Source: Candidatus Bathyarchaeota archaeon (GTDB taxonomy: Archaea; Thermoproteota; Bathyarchaeia; TCS64). From it: a stretch of 7,462 bases of DNA. Within the stretch, counting starts at the first letter, position 1; every line of letters begins with the position of its first letter. The stretch is taken from positions 1-7,462 of the forward strand of contig JAUYEB010000156.1 of NCBI GenBank assembly GCA_030691555.1. Reading direction: 5' to 3'. The notes under the pieces are model-generated. The model saw only the letters and a program-made list of their open reading frames with translations, did not search any database and was not told the origin of the DNA. Below, piece by piece: positions 1 through 5,705 of this stretch. A program made the position numbers and the translations under genes.

Positions 1-443
1 CGCCCTGGTACTACGAGGCGGGCGCGGGGATGACGGCCACCCTCCAGCTCGCCGACCAGAAGGACGGCTACACGATCACCGACATCGGAAGCTTCCTGAA
101 GAACTCGGCCAGCGGGCTCATCAGCCTCGTGAAGGTCGTCGACTCGGGCAAGGACACCCTGAACGTCTACTCGGCCATCGTCTGTAACCCCGCGAAGAAC
201 ACGCGCGGCCACTACGACGCGTCCATGGCCTTCGTCAGGTACCTCGCCTCGGACGAGGGGCAGACGCTGTTCAGGGATTACGGCGTCACCGAGTATGGCC
301 AGGCGCTCTTCAAGCCCTGGGTGGCGACGCTCGAGGCGAACACGGAGACCAACCTCATCCAGTGGGTGAGGGACTACGCCTACATCGAGGGCTCGGACTG
401 CCCGACGGCGTACCGCCTCAACGCGGGCGACCTATACGGTTAA
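1..443 (+). CDS. tupA: Tungstate ABC transporter substrate-binding protein, C-terminal part (5' end outside window)
   Basis: This is the C-terminal half of a TupA-type extracytoplasmic binding protein, which captures tungstate outside the membrane and delivers it to TupB/TupC. Complete codons run from position 3, and the reading frame is open to the window edge, so the true start lies upstream; about 146 residues are visible. The first residues (PWYYEAGAGM) and the following YTITDIGSF block match the conserved WYxxxGxGM...YTLTDRGT region of the TupA/PBP-like family. Further on, LNVYSAIVCNPAKN, a FVRYLASDEGQ block and YGQALFKP also follow the family order. In the YTLTDRGT block the usual arginine is isoleucine here. 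After LFKP there is an extra tail of about 50 residues ending CPTAYRLNAGDLYG, so the C-terminus is somewhat extended. The permease and ATPase genes follow directly, which supports the call. Tungstate rather than molybdate specificity is inferred from family resemblance. Confidence 0.85.
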   Translation, partial: PWYYEAGAGMTATLQLADQKDGYTITDIGSFLKNSASGLISLVKVVDSGKDTLNVYSAIVCNPAKNTRGHYDASMAFVRYLASDEGQTLFRDYGVTEYGQALFKPWVATLEANTETNLIQWVRDYAYIEGSDCPTAYRLNAGDLYG

Positions 444-466
444 GGGGGATGGCCCGCCCCCTTTTT
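444..466 (+). terminator. GC hairpin plus T5 between tupA and tupB (partial terminator or processing site)
   Basis: Directly after the tupA stop codon, five Gs (444-448) can pair with five Cs (457-461) across an 8-nt loop, followed immediately by five Ts (462-466). This has the form of an intrinsic terminator. In archaea the T tract is the main termination signal and hairpins are secondary, so partial read-through is likely. Such an element would give more binding-protein mRNA than permease/ATPase mRNA, as is common in ABC operons. The structure is seen in the sequence; its function is inferred. Confidence 0.45.
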
Positions 467-473
467 GGAGGGA
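467..473 (+). promoter_or_regulatory. Ribosome binding site that fixes the tupB start at TTG 480
   Basis: GGAGGGA lies just upstream of two in-frame TTG codons at 465 and 480. TTG 465 overlaps the motif and cannot use it, while TTG 480 lies about 8 nt downstream of the GGAGG core, the usual spacing. The motif therefore favours 480 as the start. Confidence 0.6.
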
Positions 474-479
474 CCGTTT

Positions 480-1208
480 TTGAGCTGGCAGCCCATCGTC
501 GACGGAGTCGCGCAGGCGTGGCACCTGATCGCCACCGGGGACCAGCAGGTCGTGGAGATCACGGTTCGGAGCCTGCAGACGTCGAGCATGGCGACCGTGA
601 TGGCGGCGCTCGTCGCGCTCCCGCTCGGCATAGTCATCGGCATGGGCTCCTTCAGGGGCAGGGAGTTCGTCAAGGTGCTCTTCAACGCCCTCGTCGGCGT
701 CCCCACGGTCTCACTCGGCCTCTTCCTCTGGGCGATGTTCAGCAGGGACGGCCCCCTCGGGGTCCTCGACCTGCTCTACACGGTCCCCGGCATCGCCGTA
801 GGGGAAGCCGTGCTCATCATACCCATAATCGTCAGCTTCACCGCGAGCGCCATAGAGGCGAAGGACGAGAAGCTCCGGGACCTCGTCAGGACACTCGGGG
901 CCTCGGACTTCGAGACCGCGATGGCGGTCCTCAGGGAGGCGTGGGGGGGCGTCTCACTCGCCCTCGTCTCGAGCTTCAACAGGGCCTTCGCCGAGCTGGG
1001 AATCGCCATGATGCTCGGAGCGAACATCAGGGGCCTCACCAGGGTGCTGACGACCGCCATATCCCTGGAGACCGCCAAGGGTGAGCTCGGGCTGAGCTTC
1101 GCCCTCAGCTTCATACTGCTCGCCGTCGTCCTGTCGCTGAACTTCGTAGTCGGCTACGTCGGGAGGAGTCGCTGGTTTGGAGATCTACAGGCTCGAAGCG
1201 GCTGGTAG
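480..1208 (+). CDS. tupB: Tungstate ABC transporter permease
   Basis: This is the membrane channel subunit of the tungstate importer, 242 residues when started at TTG 480. It is a BPD_transp_1-type permease with about five hydrophobic helices, at roughly residues 37-56, 66-90, 103-122, 155-180 and 207-228. The cytoplasmic EAA-type coupling loop, which contacts the ATPase, is visible around residues 135-158 with the conserved glycine at 140 (VRTLGASDFETA). The segment ITVRSLQTSSMATVMAAL near residues 27-44 and the PTVSLGLFLW and AFAELGIAMMLG stretches are characteristic of TupB. The length matches the family (about 220-250). It starts 37 bp after the tupA stop, and its last 32 bp overlap tupC, so the two are probably translationally coupled. 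TTG 465 is an alternative start adding five residues. Confidence 0.88.
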   Translation: MSWQPIVDGVAQAWHLIATGDQQVVEITVRSLQTSSMATVMAALVALPLGIVIGMGSFRGREFVKVLFNALVGVPTVSLGLFLWAMFSRDGPLGVLDLLYTVPGIAVGEAVLIIPIIVSFTASAIEAKDEKLRDLVRTLGASDFETAMAVLREAWGGVSLALVSSFNRAFAELGIAMMLGANIRGLTRVLTTAISLETAKGELGLSFALSFILLAVVLSLNFVVGYVGRSRWFGDLQARSGW

Positions 1209-2205
1209 GCGCTACGGCGCCAAGGAGGCGCTGAGCGGCATCGATCTCAGCGTGGACGACGGCTCCATACTCGGCGTCATCGGGCAGAGCGGGGCGGGTA
1301 AGACCACACTCCTCAAATTGCTCGCCGGCCTCGAGCCCCCCTCCTCCGGGAGGCTCCTGTACAGGGGCGGCGTGGTCGACCCGCGCAAGGCGGCGACGCT
1401 GAGAAGAGAGGCCACCATGATATTCCAGGCCGCCCTCTTCCTGCGGGGGGACGTGGCATCGAACGTCTCCTACGGGCTCAGGCTCAGGGGGGTACCGGAG
1501 GAGGAGATCGTGGCGAGGGTGAGGGACGCCCTCGAACGCGTCAGGCTCCCCGGCTTCGAGCCGAAGGACGCCCGCAAGCTCTCCGGGGGGGAGCAGCAGA
1601 GGGTGGCGTTCGCGCGCGCCCTCGTCCTGGACCCGAAGGCGCTCCTGCTCGACGAAACGACCTCGAACCTCGACCCGGCGAACGCCTCGATAATATCTGA
1701 TATTATCGCCGAGGAGGCGGGGAGGCGGCTGGTGGTGGTCGCTACCCACGACTACGCCCAGGTGAGGAGGCTCGCCGGACACGTCATCCAGCTCGAGGGG
1801 GGGAAGATGATAGGGGAGGGGGAGACAGGCGCACTTTTCGCCGACCCCCGGTTCGCGGAGAACGTCTTCTCAGGCGTCTCCACCGTGGTGCAGGGCGTCG
1901 CGCAGGTCGACGTCGGCGGGGGGGTCGTGATACACGCCGCCTTCGACAGGGAGGGACGCGTCGCCGTCCGGATAAGCCCCGAGGACATCATACTCTCGAA
2001 GCAGTTCATAGAGACGAGCGCCCGCAACGAGTACAGTGGCAGGATAGTCGCCGTGGAGGAGCTCGGCTCGATCATCCGCCTCAAGATAGACGCTGGGCGC
2101 GTCTTCACCGTGCAGATAACGCGGCGCAGCCTCGTCGAGATGGGGCTCAACGTCGGCTCAGAGGTCTACATGAGCTTCAAGGCGTCGAGCGTCGAGCCCC
2201 TGTGA
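1177..2205 (+). CDS. tupC: Tungstate ABC transporter ATP-binding protein with C-terminal Mop/TOBE domain
   Basis: This is the ATPase that drives the TupAB importer, 342 residues. All ABC motifs are intact: Walker A GQSGAGKT (36-43), Q-loop glutamine 84, signature LSGGEQQR (135-142), Walker B ending LLLDE (156-160), D-loop SNLD (163-166) and switch histidine 191. A linker with ISPEDI (266-271) leads into a C-terminal domain (about 279-342) that opens with TSARNEYSG and closes with FKASSVEP, the hallmark of a Mop/TOBE molybdate/tungstate-binding fold. In ModC/WtpC-type ATPases this domain binds oxyanion and can inhibit transport when the cell is replete. The start is TTG 1177, preceded by GGAGG at 1162-1166 about 10 nt away, inside the end of tupB. 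A perfect 9-bp inverted repeat lies within the gene at 1688-1708. Transport of tungstate rather than molybdate is inferred from the TupA/TupB partners. Confidence 0.88.
   Translation: MEIYRLEAAGRRYGAKEALSGIDLSVDDGSILGVIGQSGAGKTTLLKLLAGLEPPSSGRLLYRGGVVDPRKAATLRREATMIFQAALFLRGDVASNVSYGLRLRGVPEEEIVARVRDALERVRLPGFEPKDARKLSGGEQQRVAFARALVLDPKALLLDETTSNLDPANASIISDIIAEEAGRRLVVVATHDYAQVRRLAGHVIQLEGGKMIGEGETGALFADPRFAENVFSGVSTVVQGVAQVDVGGGVVIHAAFDREGRVAVRISPEDIILSKQFIETSARNEYSGRIVAVEELGSIIRLKIDAGRVFTVQITRRSLVEMGLNVGSEVYMSFKASSVEPL
1688..1708. repeat. Perfect AT-rich inverted repeat inside tupC
   Basis: CGATAATAT and ATATTATCG form perfect 9-bp arms around a 3-bp spacer (CTG). The repeat lies in a GC-rich coding region just after the D-loop of the ATPase. 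It uses TCT, GAT and ATT codons, which look uncommon elsewhere in this operon. It could be a protein-binding site or an RNA hairpin, or chance. Confidence 0.6.
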
Positions 2206-2332
2206 TCTCCGCGGCACCACATGGGGTCGGAGCTGGGGCCGTGAGGGTGAGGACCAAGTAGGGCGCCGAAGATGTATCACTGCTCCTTATCGCTTTTAGG
2301 CTGTGCCTCCGACATCTCCGCGGGGCGAGGCC
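2206..2332 (+). promoter_or_regulatory. Gap between tupC and the antiporter gene, with a weak TATA-like element at 2293-2299
   Basis: No gene, RNA or strong hairpin was found here. CTTTTAG at 2293-2299 resembles an archaeal TATA box and would place transcription start near 2320. That favours TTG 2333 over the upstream GTG 2303 as the antiporter start, because the GTG would then be outside the transcript. No T-run terminator for the tup operon is obvious. The element is weak and isolated, so this is tentative. Confidence 0.35.
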
Positions 2333-3535
2333 TTGGCGGAGTTCAGCCAGTTCGACGCTTTTCTCAACATACTCCTAGTGGTAATCGCCATCACGCTGAT
2401 CACTAGGCGCCTCCGTTTCCCCTACACCATCGGCCTGATCCTGGCCGGGCTCTTCGCGGCAACGTACCCGAGGATACCCCTGCCCGATCTCTCCCCCCAG
2501 GTCTTCGTCTCCATCCTGCTGCCGCCGATCCTCTTCGAGGCGGCGCTGAAGCTGGACGTGGAGGGGCTGACGAGGGAGGTGGACGTGGTGTTCAGCTACT
2601 CGATCCTGGGGACGCTGCTCATGCTAGCCGCCGTCAGCCTCTTCGCCTTCTACGCACTCGACTTCGCCCCCATCGAGGCGCTGCTCCTCGGCATCATCGT
2701 GTCGCCGACGGACCCCATCGCGGTGCTCTCCGCCTTCAAGGAGAGGAGGGTGAACAGCGAGTTCAAGCTCATCGTCGAGGGGGAGGCGCTCTTCAACGAC
2801 GGGGTCGCCGTAGTCGCCTATTCGCTGGCTTTAACCCTGTTAGCCAACGGGTCGATCACGGGGTTCGAGTTCGGGAGCATCGCCCTGATCTCCATCGTCG
2901 GCGGCGTCGCATTCGGGATAGCGGGGGGCTACCTAGTCCACTTCCTCATAGAGAGGACCGACGACAAATTCGTCGAGTTGCTCCTCTGCTTCTTCCTATC
3001 CTTCGGCATCTACAGGCTCGCCGACGAGTTCGGGGCGAGCGGCGTAATCGCGACCATAGTGGCGGGCCTCATAATCAACTACAGGATCAACAAGTACGGC
3101 GGCCTCATCGACAGCACCTACGAGGACTACGTGGTCTTCTGGGATTTCATAGGCTTCGTCGCGTCGAGCATAGCATTCATCTTCATCGGCCTAAACCTGC
3201 TGCCCGAGCTTCTCGCAAGCCACATGCTCCCGATCACGGCGCTGACCCTGTTCATCCTCGCGGCTAGGTATCTGAAGGTCCATGGCCTGGCGGCGCTGAT
3301 GGGGCGTCTGAGTGAAAAGGCGATCCCGTGGGACTGGAGGATGGGGCTCTGGTGGACCGGGCTCAGGGGGGCGGTCTCGGTGGTTCTAGCCCTGTCGATC
3401 TCGGGTCTGGGGCTCCTCCACGGGGAGGAGATCAAGGCGCTCACCTTCGGGATCGTCCTGGCAACGAACGTGATCTGGGGGTTGACGATCCCCTACGCGA
3501 TGAAAAGGTACCACCTCACCGTCGATGAGCCCTGA
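2333..3535 (+). CDS. nhaP: Na+/H+ antiporter, CPA1/NhaP type
   Basis: This is a cation/proton antiporter of the CPA1 (NhaP/NHE) family, which exchanges cytoplasmic Na+ for H+ across the membrane to control pH and sodium. With the TTG 2333 start it has about 400 residues, typical for archaeal NhaP, and about 12-13 hydrophobic helices. Key family motifs are present: SPTDPIAVLSAFKE (about 124-137), holding the conserved Thr-Asp-Pro of the unwound helix; GEALFNDG (about 150-157), with the Asn-Asp pair expected for electroneutral CPA1 exchangers; and GLRGAVSVVLALS (about 343-355), with the conserved arginine. GTG 2303 would add ten residues (PPTSPRGEA-type, not membrane-like) and lies only a few bases after the putative TATA box. 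GAGG at 2327-2330 is too close to TTG 2333 for a good ribosome site, so the exact start is uncertain. It appears to be a single-gene unit. Specificity for Na+ over K+ is not visible in the sequence. Confidence 0.9.
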   Translation: MAEFSQFDAFLNILLVVIAITLITRRLRFPYTIGLILAGLFAATYPRIPLPDLSPQVFVSILLPPILFEAALKLDVEGLTREVDVVFSYSILGTLLMLAAVSLFAFYALDFAPIEALLLGIIVSPTDPIAVLSAFKERRVNSEFKLIVEGEALFNDGVAVVAYSLALTLLANGSITGFEFGSIALISIVGGVAFGIAGGYLVHFLIERTDDKFVELLLCFFLSFGIYRLADEFGASGVIATIVAGLIINYRINKYGGLIDSTYEDYVVFWDFIGFVASSIAFIFIGLNLLPELLASHMLPITALTLFILAARYLKVHGLAALMGRLSEKAIPWDWRMGLWWTGLRGAVSVVLALSISGLGLLHGEEIKALTFGIVLATNVIWGLTIPYAMKRYHLTVDEP

Positions 3536-3582
3536 CCCCGCGAGTTTGCCGTCGATTCTACATATCGTCTCCCCGTGGGGCG

Positions 3583-3596
3583 CCGTTTTTAAACGG
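3583..3596. promoter_or_regulatory. Rubrerythrin TATA box within a 14-bp palindrome
   Basis: TTTTTAAA at 3586-3593 is a good archaeal TATA box. It predicts transcription start near 3612-3617, about 10-14 nt before the ATG at 3626. The box sits inside a perfect inverted repeat, CCGTTT-TT-AAACGG, which could be a repressor site occluding TBP. The T5 run may also help end the upstream antiporter transcript. The sequence match is seen; the operator role is inferred. Confidence 0.55.
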
Positions 3597-3625
3597 GGGC
3601 ACCGAATTCTATCGTTGAGGATACC

Positions 3626-4201
3626 ATGGCCAAGCTGAAGGGATCGGAGACCGAGAAGAACCTGCTCAAGGCGTTCGCGGGCGAGAGCCAGGCGAGGAAC
3701 AGGTACACCTACTTCACGAACGCGGCGAGGAGCGAGGGCCTGGAGCAGATCGCGGGCATCTTCCAGGAGACGGCGGACAACGAGAGGGAGCACGCCGAGG
3801 TCTTCTTCAAGCACCTAGAGGGGGGCGACGTCGAGATAGCCGCCTCCTACCCGGCGGGGCGGATCGGGACCACCGCCGAGAACCTCCTCGCCGCCGCGGA
3901 GGGGGAGAAGATGGAGTGGGGGACCCTCTACCCGGCCTTCGAGAAGGTCGCCCGGAGTGAGGGCCTCGAAAAGGTGGCGGAGAGCTTCAAGGAGATAGCC
4001 GAGGTCGAGGAGAGGCACGAGAAGAGGTATCGGAGGCTCCTCGCGAACGTGAAGGCGGGCACCATCTTCAAGAGGGGCGAGGCCACCGAGTGGAAGTGCC
4101 GGAACTGCGGCTACGTCCACGAGGGGAAGGAGGCTCCGGAGGTCTGCCCGGCGTGCAAGCACGCGCAGAGCTACTACGAGCTCCTCGCAGAGAACTACTG
4201 A
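3626..4201 (+). CDS. rbr: Rubrerythrin (di-iron peroxidase with rubredoxin domain)
   Basis: This is a cytoplasmic non-haem iron protein that reduces hydrogen peroxide with electrons from rubredoxin/NAD(P)H systems, part of oxidative-stress defence in anaerobes. The 191-residue length is the classical size. The N-terminal four-helix ferritin-like domain (about 1-145) holds every expected di-iron ligand: Glu20, Glu53 and His56 (EREH), Glu94 and Glu97, and Glu128 and His131 (EERH). The C-terminal rubredoxin-like domain (about 153-191) has Cys158/Cys161 (CRNC) and Cys174/Cys177 (CPAC) for a mononuclear Fe(SCys)4 site. The ATG at 3626 has a partial ribosome site (TGAGG, 3615-3619) and a clear TATA box at 3586-3593. 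It appears monocistronic, with a PDCD5-family gene converging from the other strand 34 bp downstream. Confidence 0.96.
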   Translation: MAKLKGSETEKNLLKAFAGESQARNRYTYFTNAARSEGLEQIAGIFQETADNEREHAEVFFKHLEGGDVEIAASYPAGRIGTTAENLLAAAEGEKMEWGTLYPAFEKVARSEGLEKVAESFKEIAEVEERHEKRYRRLLANVKAGTIFKRGEATEWKCRNCGYVHEGKEAPEVCPACKHAQSYYELLAENY

Positions 4202-4235
4202 CCCCTGTTTCACCCTAATGTCCGGGCGTGCGGGC

Positions 4236-4631
4236 TTACTCGTTGCTCTTGAGCTTCTGCTCCAGGGTCTTGAGCTCGCCGTGCTCCGCGAATCTTATCT
4301 GGGTGTTCAGCCTGAGCGGGAGCCCCAGCTGGCGTAGGAACGATGCGAGGCTGCCGCCGTCTATCTTCTCGGCTATCTTGCCCTGCTTTATGGCGTCGAC
4401 GAGGGCGGTCTCGACCTGTGGCATTACCTGGGGGAACTGCTCCTTGGCGGCGCGCCAGACCTCCCAAGCCCTGTCGCCGAAGATGCGGTCGAGGAGCTGG
4501 TCGTTGCCGGGCTCCTTCGGCTTCTCCTTCTCGGCGGCCTGGGCTGCCTGCGTGGCCTGGTGTGTGGCCATGCGCCTCTGCATCTCCTGCATCTTCTTCC
4601 TCTTGAGGCGCTCCAGCTCGTCGTCGGACAT
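4236..4631 (-). CDS. PDCD5-family DNA-binding protein
   Basis: This is a small, highly charged protein of 131 residues in the archaeal/eukaryotic PDCD5 (dsDNA_bind) family. Archaeal members are three-helix-bundle nucleic-acid-binding proteins of unclear role; the eukaryotic homologue is linked to apoptosis and tubulin/CCT folding. The family pattern is clear: an N-terminal charged helix (SDDELERLKRKKMQEMQ), a low-complexity Ala/Gln/Lys/Glu linker (about 22-42), then the core with LLDRIFGDRAWEVWRAAKEQFP, VETALVDAIKQGKI and LRQLGLPLRLNTQIRF. It ends with a coiled-coil-like ELKTLEQKLKSNE. The ATG is well placed, with a TATA-like GGTTAAAGG about 30 bp upstream, implying a very short leader. In many archaea this gene sits in a ribosomal cluster near rpS19e, L39e and L31e. 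Here it stands alone between rubrerythrin (convergent) and an amidohydrolase gene (divergent). Confidence 0.92.
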   Translation of the reverse strand: MSDDELERLKRKKMQEMQRRMATHQATQAAQAAEKEKPKEPGNDQLLDRIFGDRAWEVWRAAKEQFPQVMPQVETALVDAIKQGKIAEKIDGGSLASFLRQLGLPLRLNTQIRFAEHGELKTLEQKLKSNE

Positions 4632-4656
4632 GCCGTAGAGACGAACGAGAACTACG

Positions 4657-4665
4657 CCTTTAACC
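4657..4665 (-). promoter_or_regulatory. TATA-like element for the PDCD5-family gene
   Basis: Read on the minus strand this is GGTTAAAGG, centred about 30 bp before the ATG at 4631, so transcription would start about 5-8 nt before the start codon. A related copy (CCTTTAG on the plus strand) follows directly at 4664-4670. The AT-rich block at 4691-4697 could instead drive this gene, with a leader of roughly 38 nt. Confidence 0.4.
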
Positions 4666-4690
4666 TTTAGGCTCAGCGTGCCCGACCCGA

Positions 4691-4697
4691 TTATATA
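4691..4697 (+). promoter_or_regulatory. TATA box for the amidohydrolase gene
   Basis: TTATATA is centred 37 bp before the ATG at 4731, predicting transcription start near 4717-4720 and a leader of about 11-14 nt. GGGAGG at 4706-4711 lies about 20 nt from the ATG, too far for normal ribosome binding, and no in-frame start lies closer to it. The AT-rich block stands out sharply from the GC-rich surroundings. Confidence 0.5.
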
Positions 4698-4730
4698 CGC
4701 CCCGGGGGGAGGTTTGGGTGTGGGTCAGGC

Positions 4731-5705
4731 ATGAAGGCGAGCCCGATAGTGGACGTCCACGCCCACGTCACGCCGAGGCGGTTCAGGGAGGCGGTCCAGT
4801 CGGGCCGAGACTGGCACGGCATGACGGCGGAGGACGGCGAGCTCGACAACCCCAAGAACCTGTGGGACCCCGAGAGGAGGATCGAGGAGATGGACGGGCT
4901 CGGCGTCGACGTGCAGCTCGTCTCCCCCACCGACTGCTTCTACCAGTACGACAAGGACCCGGGCGTCACGACCTCCATAGCGGCGGAGTGCAACGACGAG
5001 GTCGCCGAGATGGCGAAGTCCTACCCAACGCGGTTCATGGGGCTGGGGACGCTGCCGCTACAGGACGCCGAGCTGACCCTCTCCGAGATGGAGCGCGGGA
5101 TGCGCCTCGGGCTAAGGGGATTCATGATAGACGACCACGTCAACGGGCGGACATACGACGACCCGTTCTTCGAGCCATTCTGGGCCGCGGCGGAGAGGCA
5201 CCGCGCCTTCCTGCTCGTCCACCAGGGCGGCCCCACCACCGTCACGATGAGGACCAAGAACTACTTCCTCCCAAACACCGTGGGGAACCTAGTAGACAGA
5301 ACCCTCACATTCGGCTGCCTCGTCTTCGGCGGCGTCATGGACAGGCACCCCGGCCTCGTCGTCTGCCTCGGCCACGCGGGTGGCTACGTTCCCTACGCCG
5401 TCGACAGGATGGACAGGGGCTGGGACGCCTTCCCCAAGTACAGGGGCAGGGCGAGGGACCGCCCCAGCACGTACCTCGGCAGGTTCCTATACGACGCCGC
5501 GACCTTCACCGACAGGAACCTCAGGTTCCTCATTGACGCCGTGGGAATCGAGAACGTGGTGCTGGGCACCGACTGGCCCGCGCCCATGGCGGTCGAGGAC
5601 CCGGTGAGGAGGATCAGAGAGTCGGCGGTCCTGACTGACGTCGAGCGCGAGGCGATCCTGCGCGGCAACATCGCCAGGGTCCTGAAGAGCGGGCGGTCAG
5701 CTTAG
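4731..5705 (+). CDS. Amidohydrolase-superfamily protein, ACMSD-like (probable metal-dependent decarboxylase or hydrolase)
   Basis: This is a 324-residue TIM-barrel metal enzyme of the amidohydrolase_2/ACMSD group, whose known members are mostly non-oxidative decarboxylases (aminocarboxymuconate semialdehyde, resorcylate, 5-carboxyvanillate) or related hydrolases. The metal-site pattern is complete: His10 and His12 (VDVHAHVTP), His164 (LLVHQGG), His215 in LGHAGGYVPY as the likely catalytic base, and Asp281 in LGTDWPAPM. Between the last two, YDAATFTDRNLRFLIDAVG matches the ACMSD-family lead-in to the final strand. The length fits the family. The ATG 4731 start is the only good choice, since no start codon precedes it in frame near the promoter. 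It has no co-transcribed pathway genes, so the substrate cannot be inferred. It overlaps the convergent acetyltransferase gene by 9 bp at the 3' ends. Confidence 0.85.
   Translation: MKASPIVDVHAHVTPRRFREAVQSGRDWHGMTAEDGELDNPKNLWDPERRIEEMDGLGVDVQLVSPTDCFYQYDKDPGVTTSIAAECNDEVAEMAKSYPTRFMGLGTLPLQDAELTLSEMERGMRLGLRGFMIDDHVNGRTYDDPFFEPFWAAAERHRAFLLVHQGGPTTVTMRTKNYFLPNTVGNLVDRTLTFGCLVFGGVMDRHPGLVVCLGHAGGYVPYAVDRMDRGWDAFPKYRGRARDRPSTYLGRFLYDAATFTDRNLRFLIDAVGIENVVLGTDWPAPMAVEDPVRRIRESAVLTDVEREAILRGNIARVLKSGRSA

Noticed and set aside
362..1084. Plus-strand open frame of 240 codons overlapping tupA and tupB
   Set aside because: It is an Arg/His/Gly-rich shadow of tupB, and the alternative frame has clear permease helices.
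1111..1782. Long minus-strand open frame (223 codons) opposite tupB/tupC
   Set aside because: It is antisense to a complete ABC ATPase with intact motifs. Its translation is rich in Arg, Pro and Gly as expected from GC-rich codon shadow, with no recognisable domain.
2205..2323. Ten-base direct repeat ATCTCCGCGG at 2205-2214 and 2314-2323
   Set aside because: Short, GC-rich and only two copies; plausible by chance.
3386..4213. Two minus-strand open frames opposite the antiporter 3' end and rubrerythrin
   Set aside because: Leucine/arginine-rich shadows of genes with strong family motifs; no own promoter or domain seen.
4718..5536. Plus-strand open frame of 272 codons in another frame of the amidohydrolase gene
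   Set aside because: The Arg/Pro/Gly-rich translation is typical of a GC-rich shadow frame, and the overlapping frame carries all family motifs.
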